Source of the DNA: Chiridota heheva
Lineage: Eukaryota > Echinodermata > Holothuroidea > Apodida > Chiridotidae
DNA length: 64,000 bases
Assembly: GCA_020152595.1 (NCBI GenBank)
Contig: JAIGNY010002044.1
Span: forward strand, 520,001 to 584,000
Direction: 5' to 3'
The notes below the pieces were generated by a model. That model had not been told where the DNA came from. It made no database searches and saw only the letters and a program-made list of their open reading frames with translations. This document shows, piece after piece, positions 1 to 10,523 of this stretch (position 1 is its first letter; the number at the start of each line of letters is the position of its first letter). Made by a program: the position numbers and the translations under genes.

Positions 1-200
1 ACTGACTTTTGTTTATCCCTTTTGCGAAAAACTTTAAAGATCTGGAGAAGTACCATAAATGGATCCAAGCTTGCGGCAGGCCTCACGAACATCTAAATTT
101 CAATGCATTGGTAATGCACGATTGCGAATTTGAGGTTTGTTTGCCCCCACCTAATTACTGCATTGCTATGGTGGGTGTTGCTTATTTCATAACTGAAGAG
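1..200 (+). pseudogene. decayed THAP-like coding fragment, repeat copy 1
   Basis: An open frame runs from the window edge to about 254 with no ATG near its start. A related copy lies on the minus strand at 56405-56612, so this is a repeat family. Both copies encode the core KWIQACGR or KRIKACGR, then EHLN, NALVMHDC and a Phe. The spacing of W/R, ACGR and a terminal H-x-x-F recalls the second half of a THAP zinc-binding domain, as found in P-element-like transposases and their derivatives, but the expected Cys before the His is replaced. After the Glu codon copy 2 reads GTACAG, which could be a splice donor. The similarity ends near 195. The THAP label is a weak motif match; this could be an unrelated transposon-encoded domain. 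Confidence 0.35.
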
Positions 201-254
201 ATGGTAATAAACTTTTCCCCAAAGAAACATGATCACTTGAAAAAGGCAATCTGA

Positions 255-1394
255 GGCGATTGGAAATCGATAAATCCATTTTAAAAGAAAATTCTCAAAA
301 ATGGTTTCAGAGCTTCTTTCTTTTTCTGAAGCTGTGAAAGCTGAGATGGTTTTGGATAAGGAAGTTTAGAAAATTCAATAAAGTAGGTTCGTAATTCCTC
401 CGGACAGGGCGACATGTCCCCCACACTTTTCAGTTGAATTGTGCAAACTCATTACATTTGGGGGTAAATTTACCTCTTTTACCCCCTCCTTACTTTTGGA
501 TAAGAGGCCATGTCCCCTACCCCCCTCTCCCCCTTCCTTTCCCTCACCTTCTTACTTTCCGGATGAGAATTATGACCCTGTATATAAGCATGTTTGCATT
601 GCTGCTTTGGTAATCAGTCACTGTCTAATGTAGACTTATCAGAAAAATTATTCTGTGACACGATTACTGTATCCTGTATGATTTATGTAACATTGAGAAA
701 CAGTTATGTAGGGTACTGTCAAAAATGTACAAAATAGATCAAACATACATTAAAAGAAGTGACGTAAATTTCTTTAGAGGTTTAGATATTATTAAATAGA
801 TTCGGTTCAAAGTCCAGCTCAGTTTGACGCTGTCTCTGTGCATATAAACCATATGTCAGCTTATATAGGGTACAGTATATGTCAGCACTTTCATTTTATC
901 TGAAGTGTTTCCATGACAACAGATAAAGGCAACCACCCAGTCTAATAATCTATTCATTTTCTTTCCCTGAAAATTCTATAAATTTTTTCTGATACAATGA
1001 AATATATGTGTCCCAAATATTTTGGGAGTTTGGAGTGATATATCAGCGAGAGTCATTAATGGAAGTTCTGAGTCACTGTTTAAGTGTACATGATGTAAGA
1101 ATTGAAAAAATAGTATTCTTTTTTTAAAGCAGAATGTGATGTAGTGGGTAGGCCATAGAATTTCCTCCAAACTTAACATACATACACACAAGTTTTGTCA
1201 TACAGTATATGTATTGGGAGGAAATTCTTCCATTTATTAGAAATACTTGGTTTTATTATTAAATTTCTGTCACTGAAAATCATCAGACTTGTTTTCTTCT
1301 GTTAAATTTCAATAAAGGAAGATTCAAAACATCTTGGTCGAATTCAACTGCTCTTATTTAACTAATGTTAGTTAGTGACTGCAAAAAGTGAGCA
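255..1394. other. no gene recognised
   Basis: AT-rich sequence with only short, unsupported open frames and a short C/T-rich stretch near 500-560. No exon-like block resembling the proprotein convertase was found here, so the exon preceding 2315 lies upstream of the window. Confidence 0.5.
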
Positions 1395-1570
1395 TACAGA
1401 AATTTGTATGTTTTTTTGTTGTAGTGTCACAAAATTTAAATAAAATTTGCATAATTTATTATGACAAGGCATGAAAATTGAAAATGCTATAAAATGGTAA
1501 TTTTTTGTCCGATTTTGATGACCTGTCTTCTTTAATTTGGCTATTTTCATGATTTATCGCAAAAAAGTTT
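1395..1570 (+). repeat. interspersed repeat family, copy 1 of 3
   Basis: This segment shares its order of words (GTGTCACAAAATTT, TTTGCAT(A/G)ATTTAT, CGATTTTGATG, TATTTTCATG) with 13748-13890 and, more weakly, 15070-15205, all in the same orientation. It has no coding character. The boundaries are approximate. Confidence 0.5.
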
Positions 1571-1609
1571 ACATTGAATCTTAAGGTATTTCTTCCTGTC
1601 CATTGATCC

Positions 1610-1895
1610 TTGAAGAAATATTTCCATGTTTTTTTCGTAACCATTCATAAGAAAGAGAAAAATTTTAGAAACAAATTAGTACAAAAATCATGTTGATATG
1701 TTATTCCTACCAGGAGATATTCAAATTTTAAGGTTCACAAAAAATGCCAATACACGAATAAGAAAAGGCTCAGTATGGCATCACAGCAGCACATTCTCCC
1801 ACAAAGGTTATGTATTTCATTAAAATATATAATCCTTTTTTAGTAGTAAAACCTGCTATAAAAATAAATTGACTGATTGGGAATATCCCTTTAAA
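1610..1895 (-). mobile_element. foldback element with GGAATATTCCC ends, internally deleted copy
   Basis: Both ends carry an inverted AAAGGAATATTCCCA-like word. The left two thirds matches the reverse complement of the right half of the longer copy at 55739-56287, including shared words such as CAAAAATCATGTTGATATG and AAAGGCTCAGTATGGCATCA. It is about half the length of that copy. No transposase is encoded, so it is MITE-like. Confidence 0.7.
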
Positions 1896-1904
1896 TAAGG
1901 TAAT

Positions 1905-1992
1905 AAAATTTCCACGGAGTATTTGCATTGTCATTAAAATACCAGTAATGCACGGCCTTGAGTATTTGGCTTAGTCCATTTTTACAACAGGT
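1905..1992 (+). repeat. short interspersed repeat with GTAATGCACG core
   Basis: It is an inverted relative of 9310-9402. Both contain CGGAGTATTTGCATTGT, GGTAATGCACG and a motif reading GATTATTTGGCTTA or close to it. The family probably also contributes the ATGCAC-rich foldbacks near 2100-2265 and 8175-8292. Confidence 0.55.
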
Positions 1993-2099
1993 GAATTTCT
2001 TAACAAAGTGAAAAATGTATGTAAACTTTTCTCATTTTTTATTCGTTTTTGTTGTTTTTCATGCATTTTAAACAATGCAACACAATTTTTTTTAAACAA

Positions 2100-2265
2100 G
2101 ATTAATGGTGTGGCGTGGTGTTTATATATATATATTTAATGCACGATTTAAAGGACTTTGCACCCGCGAATGACCCTCCTAAAGTCAGGGCATTCTACCC
2201 GGGCCAAAGTCCTTTGCCCCATACGCATGTAAACGCTCCGCATTAATCTTTAAACAGTGAATGGA
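2100..2265. repeat. small foldback with AAAGGACTTTG arms
   Basis: The word AAAGGACTTTG is followed about 50 bases later by its inverse, CAAAGTCCTTT. A TTTATATATATATATTTAATGCAC lead-in resembles the one at 8175-8292. It ends about 50 bases before the 2315 splice acceptor. Confidence 0.4.
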
Positions 2266-2314
2266 TATGTCCCATTTCTATTTTCACACTTTTATGTATT
2301 TGATTTTTTTTCAG

Positions 2315-2415
2315 GTGCTGTTGATGAAAATGGTGAGATGCCGTTCTATGCAGAGGAGTGCGCATCCATGCTTGGGGTCACTTTCAGCAGTGGCTCCAGG
2401 AATCATCGCAATATT
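2315..2415 (+). CDS. PCSK7: PCSK7-like proprotein convertase, exon a (end of catalytic domain, partial gene)
   Basis: This is the first convertase exon in the window; earlier exons lie upstream. The exon is 101 bp, preceded by a T-rich tract plus CAG and followed by GTAAGT. Its first two bases complete a codon, giving [20 protein letters not shown] and then a stretch ending RNHRNI. PC7-type convertases are membrane-anchored, calcium-dependent serine proteases of the subtilisin/kexin family that cut secreted and membrane precursors at basic sites in the late secretory pathway. The words [17 protein letters not shown] are characteristic of vertebrate PCSK7, more than of furin, PC1 or PC2. The Asp and His of the triad and the oxyanion Asn would be in missing upstream exons. 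The eight exons here join to 1,820 bp, and after the two split-codon bases the frame stays open for 605 codons plus stop. Confidence 0.93.
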
Positions 2416-2517
2416 GTAAGTCAAGTGTAGAACATGGTCATAAGATTGTCGTTGTCACAAAACTGTAGACCAAGGAAAGTGATACTTCAATCTTGTTTTA
2501 TACTGAAGATCTTGTCT

Positions 2518-3004
2518 AGGGGCGGACTGGGAGGCGGAAATAATTCGGACCAGATTTACCAACGGCTCACACTGTACTAACTGGAGGGGGAGAGGGGGAC
2601 TCCCCTTCCCAGCCGTAGGAGGGCTGCTCTTGGCGATTTTCAAGGTCATTCAGCCATATCAGACACGATTTTAGAAGACATTTGAAAAGTTTTTAATCTG
2701 CTGCATGGGCACTATTTCATTGGTTTTAGAGCAACTTGTGCAGTTCATGTGATATAATCTCGGACATCAATTTTATATGCCTGTTAGTACACCCTATTTT
2801 GGTTGGAACAAACATGTAATAGAAAGAAATATAACGAAACAAGTTAAATTTTAAAAAATCAACTGAATTTGGGCCGTCAAGATAAATCGATTCTAAAATA
2901 AATACGATTAAAGCAAACATAATTCAAATCCTGTGGAGCTGCTGGCACACAAGTCTAGCGCCGCTTCGGATCGCATCCGAAGGACCTATAGGCCAGTCCG
3001 CCCC
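2518..3004. mobile_element. foldback element with GGGGCGGACTGG ends
   Basis: The left end reads AGGGGCGGACTGG and the right end CCAGTCCGCCCCT, an inverted pair about 13 bases long roughly 490 bases apart, in the intron after exon a. The interior is AT-rich and non-coding. This has the form of a non-autonomous DNA transposon. No clear target duplication was seen. Confidence 0.6.
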
Positions 3005-3224
3005 TGGATCTGTCAACGCTTACACTTTATCAGAAGCTACCAAGCAAGATCACTGCCACACATAATGACAAAGGCTTGGGAGACCAGGGGTTGTTGCATA
3101 AACCCTACAGTAGCTTATTTCAGAAAGGGTTAGGGTGTTGATGTCAAAGGAGACATTTACAAGATAGCAAGGGCCATGCAGGATATATTTTTTACACAAG
3201 ATGTTAAGGTTTTATGCAAAATAG

Positions 3225-3350
3225 GAAGAGGGAGTAATGGGTCAGGAAGTGATGAGGGGCAAGGGAAGTAATGTGGGGCAAGGGAAGTAATGAGGGGGCA
3301 GGGTCAAGGTATTGATGGGCAGGGTAGAAGTAATAAAGGATGGGGTAGGG
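3225..3350. repeat. purine-rich minisatellite, about 20-bp unit
   Basis: The unit GGAAGTAATG(A/T)GGGGCAAG is repeated about five times, with decay toward the 3' side, inside the PCSK7 intron. Confidence 0.7.
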
Positions 3351-3407
3351 AGAAAGTCCCTGAGGAGAGTGGAGCAGCTTGCTGAGAAAGAAAAACTAGA
3401 CAGATTG

Positions 3408-4152
3408 CAGGGTTCTAGCTAGACAAGTTTGAGTGCCGTGCTCCAAATGTAATGGATATTCAACTGTCAAAGTTCCCCCCCCCCCCTTCCCCCAAAAAAT
3501 AAATATATATATATATATATATATGCCGGAAACTCTTTTCTCAATTGCCATTGTTATACATCTTGCCCAAACTTTTTACCGCTTTTATTTTCGTCCCGGT
3601 ATCGTTCGACGAAAGTCATGTGGCACATGTTCCTATGAACTTCGCAACAACTTTTGTCAATATCAAATCCCCCACAAATCAAAAGAATATCGATCAGTCC
3701 GTTATAATGTTAAGTGTATATGTGGTTTATAACAAATGTGATTGGTTACTTACATTTGGACCGGTCAATAAGCACACCTTGGGCTCTTGGGGGTGTAATA
3801 TTTACTTTGTTAAAGTTTGTTTGTATAGTAAGTGACGGACTTGGCAAGCTGCCAGCAGTGATTCACAAGGAATAGAATGTGAACCTGAACTGTGTGCATG
3901 TGCGTATGTTTATGCAAAGAGCTTCGTGTATGGGTGATTTTATGATAATATGTACATTCAATTGGGTTAAATTCCAATAGTTCAGTTGTTTTTCCCAGAG
4001 ATTAAAAGGAGATCCGTTAAACACTTAATTGATTAACCGAATTGAACTTTCGAGTGCTGGACGGAAGAGTGAATCTTAGAGCCGAGTGCTGGGCGGGAAT
4101 TGCCAGTCCTGGGCGGGCCCACCCAGCGCCGCCCACCGTACCTAGAACCCTG
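3408..4152. mobile_element. possible foldback element with AGGGTTCTAG ends
   Basis: AGGGTTCTAGCTAG at the left is matched by CTAGAACCCTGG at the right, about 745 bases apart. The inner sequence includes a short TA tract and a GC-rich right end (GGGCGGGCCCACCC). The inverted match is short, so this may be coincidence. Confidence 0.4.
3499..3524. repeat. (AT)n microsatellite
   Basis: A perfect AT dinucleotide run of about 12 units follows a C-rich/A-rich stretch in the intron. Confidence 0.9.
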
Positions 4153-4353
4153 GACGATTGTGATGTGTTGAAATATAATTTTAAAACTGAAAAGATTGTT
4201 TGACATACTGTACCAGATGTAGCCTGTTAGTGGTTTCTCAAATTTAATATTCACTTGAAAGAAATAAAATAAAATTGATTTGTTAAGTAATACTTCATTT
4301 TAATATTGATGTCCATTCATTTTATTAAAAAATTCATGTTATATCTCTTGCAG

Positions 4354-4521
4354 GTTACAACAGATTGGACATTAGGTCAAGGTACAGGGTGCACCACTGG
4401 ACACACGGGAACCTCCGCGGCCGCCCCTATTGCTGCTGGAATGATCGCCCTTGCCCTTCAAGCCAAACCTTGTCTTTCATGGCGAGATGTTCAGCATCTC
4501 GTTGTTTATAGTTCTTCCAAG
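4354..4521 (+). CDS. PCSK7: PCSK7-like convertase, exon b (catalytic serine)
   Basis: The exon is 168 bp, phase 0 at both ends, with acceptor TCTCTTGCAG and donor AAG|GTAGGA. It encodes 56 residues starting [19 protein letters not shown]. The motif GTSAAAP holds the catalytic serine nucleophile of the S8 subtilisin family. It is followed by IAAGMIAL and [12 protein letters not shown], very close to vertebrate PCSK7. The nucleophile and its flanking residues are intact, so nothing here suggests a pseudogene. A MITE-like element starts 100 bp downstream in the next intron. Confidence 0.95.
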
Positions 4522-4621
4522 GTAGGAGCTTTATCTTCTTGAAGATGTTTTTCGAACTTTAAATTTTCCCTGTATTTTCATTGGTGCTTCAGCTTTTTTC
4601 AGGGCTACAGTACAGTGTTAA

Positions 4622-5179
4622 AGGATTAGTTATGTGGTCAAGCATATTCATCTTATATAAAAGAGGACTTCAAAAGAAACAAAGTGGTGAAGAAAGCATT
4701 CAGGAATCTTATTCCGTTAAGGAGATATTTAAGCTCAAAGTTTGGTATCATTTAGGTAGAAACAACTGAAATCAGACTAGTTGTGATGTCATAGCTTCAG
4801 ATTCCTCAGTTTTCATGTATTTAAAAAAAAGTATATTTAATTTTTTTACTTTTTAAATTATTTTTCTTCAAAGTTTCCTCAGGTGGTAATTATAAATACC
4901 CTTTCCTAAAATCAGTTTTATTACTTTTTTGACATATCCCATGCTTTATAAGCCACAAGTTGCAGGACAAAATATGATAGAATACATTAAGACTGAGGAA
5001 TCTGAGGCTATGACATCACAACTAGTCTGATTTCAGTCGTTTCTATACAAATGATACCAAACTTTAAATTTGAATATCTCCATAATGGAATAAGATTTTT
5101 GAATGCTTTCTTCACCACATTGTTTCTTTTGAGTCCTCTTTCATAAAAGATGGACATGCTTGACCACTGAACTAATCCT
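4622..5179. mobile_element. 560-bp foldback element, family A copy 1
   Basis: Long inverted arms of about 190 bp start AGGATTAGTT(A/C).GTGGTCAAGC and end GACCACTGAACTAATCCT. The arms contain GAGGACTTCAAAAGAAAC and GATGTCATAGC. The centre is AT-rich with no open frame. Related copies are at 14230-14786, 34842-35290 and 37199-37743. It is non-autonomous, MITE-like, in the PCSK7 intron between exons b and c. Confidence 0.85.
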
Positions 5180-5839
5180 CTAAGAAGTCATGCTCATATT
5201 TCAAAAAATAAAAATTGGCCGTATCCAGCTTCAATTTATTGGGAAAGCAAGGAAGGGTGCAAAATATGAGCAATCAAGGGTCTAGAGTAATGCTTAAAGG
5301 GTGCTTTAGTAAGGGAAAATACATATCGTAATTTCTGGGGGTAATTGTCCCAGCCCCACACAAGATTCTGTCCTATAGAGAATCTGGCATGCAATTTAAA
5401 TACATACAGTGTTAAATGGGATTTAGAATATTTTTAGCCATTTTAACACGAGTAGTTTGTAAAATGTTTCCTTCATGGTCTGCCAACACTGTATGGATGA
5501 TTGTTTATTACTGCATTGTTTTTTAAGGTAGTTTGCATTCGTAATAATGAGCGATATGCATGTCAAAGTGTGTTTAAACACGTAAGCACACAAAAGACAA
5601 GACAGGAAACAGGTATTGTGGTCAGAGATTGAAATATGAGCGTTATGAAAACAAAACTATGAACAAATGCATTATTTGGATAGTAAATTTCAAGGTATAT
5701 GGACATCGTAGAAGCCCAGACATGGCTGTCCTGGTATATCCTGCTAAATCTAGGGCTAAAATTATTTAAATTGCTGTTAAAGCTAAATCCATCCAAGCCA
5801 TTAGGCTCATTAAGCCAGTGCTTATCCCTGGTTTCCATG
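5180..5839. other. intron sequence, nothing recognised
   Basis: AT-rich intron sequence. The open frames here are short and show no exon-like borders matching convertase sequence. The 3' part may belong to the repeat that continues into the SINE-like segment from 5840. Confidence 0.4.
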
Positions 5840-6052
5840 ACGCAAGCGGATGAGAGTACAATGCTCCCCCTTAACGGGACACCAGTCCATCATAGATTAA
5901 GTCCCCAGCAGTGCTGGTACTCACTTTACATTGAAGCAAGTAGAGTAAAGGGTCTTGCTCAAGGACACAATACAGCACTCACGACGGGAATCAAACTCGA
6001 TACCTCTCATATACGAGCATGACTCCCTTACCACAGAGCAACAGCACCTCTT
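5840..6052 (-). mobile_element. tRNA-derived SINE-like element
   Basis: Read on the minus strand, about 6044 to 5980 forms a tRNA-like head with an A-box-like TGGTAAGGGAGT and a B-box-like GAGTTTGATTCCC. It is followed by TTGTGTCCTTGAGCAAGACC, a tail word common in animal tRNA-derived SINEs. Pol III internal promoters of this type drive SINE transcription. No encoded protein is expected. The 5' and 3' limits are approximate. Confidence 0.6.
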
Positions 6053-7069
6053 AAATTGCTGTAAAATCTATTAAATGCCATCATAGCAAAATATTTTTTA
6101 AATGGCTGCAATGTAGAATTTGACTATTTGTCTTGTGATATGGCTCACTGGCTCAGAGATATTGTTCAAACTCACAAAAATTTTAAAAGGCGTGGTGTCA
6201 TATTTGTATCGCTGTTGTTAAACCAGCTTGCCATTCTTTTTTCTCAAGACACAAAGGGAGGCCGATTGCAATACTGCTATTCGTGGCTCGTTAGAACTGT
6301 ATTTTTAGTTTGATTTCATTGATATTTTATTATGGGGTGATAGAAAAGTTCATGCTAAATTTAACTAATCAAGCAAAGTTAAGAGTTGTTGACACATGTA
6401 GTGTAGCGTGGATTGCTATCAAATCTATTGAAAATCACAAAAGACATGTAGTACAACATCCATCTTAGATAAGCTTTTAAAGCAGTAGATTATAGTTTTT
6501 GAGATTTTTTTTTTCTTTTTCTGATCCAACCTAATTTTGCAGGAATTATTTCATCATTGGAACAGCTCTTGTTTTGTAAATCATTTGGTGGATAACCCTC
6601 TGCCACAATAGATATTCATTGCAAATAAACTTGAAAGTGACTGACCTTTTTGATTGGTAAAGACTGTCCTCTGCCCAGGTGCATTTATAGACCATTTTGA
6701 CCAAGGAAGAGAGGGGGTGATTTTTTTACAGTAGGCCTCAAATTTGCATCACATTTGAGAAGGAAAAACTCAGTGTTTTTACTGACCTGATACGGACTAA
6801 TCTCAAATTGTACAGATGAGTCTCAAATTACCATACCACCCCGGTATTTACGCCCCTGCCCCCAACTCCCGATTGGTTTGTGGTATATATAAGTGAAATA
6901 AAAGGTTTGAAACAAAGCAGTCTACTCTAAATACTGTATTTGAAGTATTAACCACCCCTGCACCCACCCAGCACTTTGTGACATAACTTAATAATTGATT
7001 TGATTAATTTGAAGACTTAGAATAAGTTTTGTTACATTATTTGCTGATTTTGCATCTGATGCTCATGCT
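6053..7069. other. intron sequence, nothing recognised
   Basis: AT-rich intron between convertase exons b and c. I found no exon-like block, clear tandem array or inverted pair. Confidence 0.4.
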
Positions 7070-7205
7070 TTTGTGGTGGTTATTCTGGAGCTAGTATATA
7101 ACCAGTTCACACAATACAGTTTGAATAATGCACTGTATGGGGCCCTGGAGCATAGCTACTTTTGGGCCTCAAACGTAGTGCAATTCTATTTTTGTAAGTG
7201 CCCCG
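7070..7205 (+). repeat. interspersed repeat, inverted partner at 62465-62615
   Basis: Shared words include GGTGGTTATT, CTAGTA, AACCAGTTCA, GGGCCT(C/A)AAAC and ATTCTATTTTTGTAAG. The copy near 62.5 kb is in the opposite orientation and has extra bases. It ends in GTAAG(T/C)GCCCC. No coding signal was seen. Confidence 0.6.
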
Positions 7206-7395
7206 GGCACTTACTACGTCAAATGCCATAGTCCCCTGCAATCATCATTTCGTAAATGATCATTGGTTAAATTTGAAGAAGAAAAAAACTGTTGCCAATT
7301 TTGTCTTAATGAAACAAAGACATCTAGAAAATGTGTCAATAAAGTTCTTTATTTGAATAATATACCTTTGAAAAGTTTACCAAAATGTCACTTTT

Positions 7396-7933
7396 AAAGG
7401 AGACATAAAAGTCTGACATAATCCTTGTTTCATATGACAGAATTAAAAATAACAAATCTTCTGACCAAGTTTCATAACTCCCAAAGCAATCTAACACTTT
7501 TTTTGTAATTATTTAATGCTACTACTTAATAGTACCATGGGAGCTGCCGTTTTGATTTCAAAACATGCAGATGATGATGTCATCAGCCCAGCAAGATGTT
7601 GGAATGCTTGTATTTCTTTGTAAGGGTCAAAGAATTTTTTGTGTATACATGAAATTAACAAAACATTTTGTTAAAACTTTGTGTCACATCATGTTGGAAT
7701 AAAAACTTTAATTACATTTATAAAGTAATACATTAAATTTCCTTTTGGGGAAATTATGTCATGCTCAATATTTCATTACAGATTTGAACAAAATGGCAGC
7801 CTCCATGTGTTAACTTTAAAGATAGATAACTTGAGATAGGAATGAGATTTTGACTTGCTGTTTTTGGTAGTTGGTTTCCATTTTAATCCTCTATTCTAAG
7901 AAATAAGGATTATATCAGACTTGATGTCTCCTT
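7396..7933 (+). mobile_element. 540-bp foldback element, family B copy 1
   Basis: The ends are inverted: AAAGGAGACATAAAAGTCTG on the left and CAGACTTGATGTCTCCTT on the right. The interior has GTACCATGGGAGCTGCC, GATGATGTCATCAGCCCAGCA and AAAATGGCAGCCTCCATGTG, all shared in order with 28664-29185 and 32862-33593. No transposase frame is present. It is a MITE-like element in the PCSK7 intron. Confidence 0.85.
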
Positions 7934-8174
7934 GAACCTTTCAAAGCCTATATCCCCCATTTAGAAACTGCAGGTTTGGGAAAGTTTTCAGATGATACTT
8001 GTTAAACACTTTCCTTTCCAGTTCTATCATTACAAGTATGCATGGAATGAAAGCTTGAGACTTTGATCTTAATATTGATGTGCATAACTTTTCAATGAAT
8101 TATTAAAATGTAAGCAAAGTGCCTAATTAGATATGCATGGTCAATGTTCAAAATTGCTCATCTTTGTGCTTGAA

Positions 8175-8292
8175 GTTAAGTTAATGTTGAGGCGGAGTGT
8201 TTATATTTGCATTTAATGCACTGGGAAAATGCACTGGGCAAATGCACTGTCCTTCGAACAGTGCATTAAATGCATATATAAACATGACAACA
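8175..8292. repeat. short foldback with ATGCAC repeats
   Basis: Arms GGAGTGTTTATATTTGCATTT and its inverse near AATGCATATATAAACA enclose repeated AATGCACTGGG units. It resembles the ATGCAC-bearing segments near 1905-2265 and 9310-9402. Confidence 0.55.
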
Positions 8293-8360
8293 ATCAACTA
8301 CTAATATTTATAGAGCGGCAAAAAAGAATTTGCATAAAGGTGCTCTATTTTTTAATTTTT

Positions 8361-8532
8361 TTCACCCGTGCACTTCCTCTCTTGATCCCAGCTTTCTTTC
8401 TTTTAGTTCCCATGTTTCTCTCATTCTCCCCCTGTTTTCTTTCCTTCCTATCTCTAGAATAATCTAACCTCTCAGGCACAATTTGATCCTCGCTGTCGTT
8501 GTGCCGTTAAACCCTCATTAAACAAACAAAAA
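8361..8532 (+). mobile_element. LINE 3' tail, family 1 (truncated)
   Basis: This matches the 3' end of the RNase H-bearing LINE at 30184-31560: a C/T-rich stretch, then TCTAGAATAATCTAACCTCTC, AGGCACAATTTGA, GTGCCGTTAAACCCTCAT and a terminal AAACAAACAAA. Severe 5' truncation with an intact 3' end is the usual result of target-primed reverse transcription. Confidence 0.75.
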
Positions 8533-8594
8533 CAACTAAGAACAAACTATGAAAGAAAAGTTTTAAAAAATGGATGGAAAATTTAAAACACAAG

Positions 8595-8978
8595 CAATTG
8601 CCGTGCACCCTCATAATCCATCACGTTCTCCTTGCTTGCCCCGTACAACCTTCCCAGAGCTTCCCTCGCTCCCACAACTCAATTGCTGAGTTCTTTCAGA
8701 AAAACCCTCCGGATAAAATTATCTCCTTCCTTCATCCTTCCTTCCTCTACAACCAAATTTAATTCTCCTCTTCCACCCCCTCTCTCTACTTTGTTTTTGT
8801 TTCAATCATGCACCTCTTCTCTCGATCACAGCTTTCTGACTTTTTGTTCTTGAATTTCTCTCATTCTCCCCCTGTTTCCTTTCCTTCCTACCTCTAGAAT
8901 GATCTGACCTCTCAGACACAATTTGACCCTCGTTGTCGTGGTGCCGTTAAGCCCTCATCAAACAAACAAACAAATATG
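8595..8978 (+). mobile_element. LINE 3' end, family 1, with remnant of ORF C-terminus
   Basis: The copy begins inside the ORF2 C-terminus. The decayed frame contains the HHVL/LACPVQP words that match HHLLFACPLYN of the longer copy at about 31.2 kb. It then continues through the same C/T-rich 3' UTR to GTGCCGTTAAGCCCTCATC and AAACAAACAAACAAA. It lies directly behind another tail (8361-8532). Confidence 0.75.
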
Positions 8979-9309
8979 GTAATTGAAAATAAACCACAAT
9001 AGTAAAACACTACTAAACAAACAAAGCATACAAGCTATTGTAGGCGACATGAAAAAGATGTTGTCGGTCTCTTTGAGGACACCAACTTTGCCACGTCCAT
9101 GCCAAACGTGTAACCATCATGCCCAAAGACATCCAGATGGCTCGCAGCGTCCATGGAGAACGTGCTTTAGCAGTTTACATCCCTTGTGGTGTATGATACT
9201 AAAACATTAATCATGTTATAGAATTTCCATGTTAGATTTTTTCAACTAAAAATACTAAGAAACAAGAAGAGTTTACACATATTTTTTCGCTTTATTAAAA
9301 CATTTACCT

Positions 9310-9402
9310 GTTCTTAAAATGGAATAAGCCAAATAATCAAGGTCGTGCATTACCGGGATTCAATGCACGGGTCATAACAATGCAAATACTCCGCAGAAAG
9401 TT
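9310..9402 (-). repeat. short interspersed repeat, inverted relative of 1905-1992
   Basis: The reverse complement reads CTGCGGAGTATTTGCATTGT and later GGTAATGCACGACCTTGATT, paralleling the copy near 1.9 kb. Confidence 0.55.
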
Positions 9403-9527
9403 TATAATTGCTTTTGTATTTTCTTGTGGGAATAGGCTGTGGAGTTTAAAGTATGTTTAGATTGTCTTGAAGTTTAAGTGGAAAAGGCACAACACATATT
9501 TGCTATGTTTGTTCTTTTGATGAACAG

Positions 9528-9741
9528 GTGGATATGGAGCATGGTGATTGGTTTCAAAATGCTGCAGGGTTATATCACAGCCACAAGCACGGCTACGGCC
9601 TGCTCAGTGCCTGGCGTCTCGTAAACGCTGCCAAAGTATGGAGGTCAGTGCCTTGGCTCACTTCGCTGTCATCTTCCCGTCTGAATATCAACCAAGCCAT
9701 CCCTATTGGTCTGGACACTCCTTTGGTGCTTCAGTATAAGA
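9528..9741 (+). CDS. PCSK7: PCSK7-like convertase, exon c (end of catalytic domain, start of P domain)
   Basis: The exon is 214 bp, entered in phase 0 after TGAACAG and left in phase 1 at AAG A|GTAAGT. It encodes VDMEHGDWFQNAAGLYHSHK and then HGYGLLSAWRLVNAAKVW. The words SHKHGYGLLSAWRLVNAAK match the strongly conserved end of the subtilisin domain in convertases, where vertebrate PCSK7 has SHQHGFGLLNAWRLVNAAK. The last residues, around INQAIPIGLDTPLVLQYK, enter the linker to the P domain. The overlapping frame through the same bases is a shadow. Confidence 0.95.
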
Positions 9742-10164
9742 GTAAGTGACAATTAAGTTTCAATTCAAGATATGAGGATATGTTGTGATTGTTATCAAGG
9801 ACAGGAATCACTCACCTTCATTTCACCCACAAGGGGAAAGAAAAGTGTCCCATTTTACAGGGAAAGGAGGAAAGAAGTGACATCATTGTACGAGGGAAGG
9901 ACGGCAAGAAGTGCACATTGTGGAATACCGTTTTCTTTTCAAAGTGTAGATTAACACTCTGGTTATAGACCAAAGTGCAGGTTTAGGTTTTGCAATTCAC
10001 AAATGTAGCATAAATTACAAATTGATTAAACTTTGATCAGTCATAACTTGACCACCAAAACCTGCTATTTTTAAAATAAATAAAAACTTGCACATAGTGT
10101 AACTCTTTTAAGCTTTATAGAATTTGTTCATAAACCTTTTGCTTGCTTCCCCCAGAACAAATCA

Positions 10165-10430
10165 GGAAATCCCACCACACTAGGAGATCTTACACACCAG
10201 GAGATCCCACACACTAGGAGATCTTATTACACCTGGAGATTCCCCCACACCTGGATATTACCCCACCCACACCAGGTGATTCCTCCTCCCACCAACACCA
10301 GGTGATTCCTTCTCCCACCAAGACCAGGTGATTCCTCCTCCCACCAACACCAGGTGGTTTCTCCTACCACCAACACCAGGTGATTTCTCCTCCCACCAAC
10401 ACCAGGACACCAGGAGATCCCTCTTCACAC
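10165..10430 (+). repeat. minisatellite rich in CAGGTGATT, about 26-bp unit
   Basis: The 3' half repeats CACCAGGTGATTCCTCCTCC plus CACCAA about five times, and the 5' half repeats shorter ACACCAGGAGATCCC-like units. The array sits in the intron between exons c and d and ends about 95 bp before the exon d acceptor. Units contain CAGGTG, which is both an E-box and a splice-site-like word. Confidence 0.85.
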
Positions 10431-10523
10431 ATGTATGAACATTACATTATCTTTAATCTTAATGACCTCTCTGGCACTTTTAAGTAATTTTAGTAATTAT
10501 TTTTTTATATATATTTTTTACAG

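Noticed and set aside
439..2300. Search for the PCSK7 exon preceding 2315 (with the oxyanion Asn region).
   Set aside because: No sequence encoding the expected SGNGG or NCNYDGY words was found on the plus strand, so that exon is outside the window.
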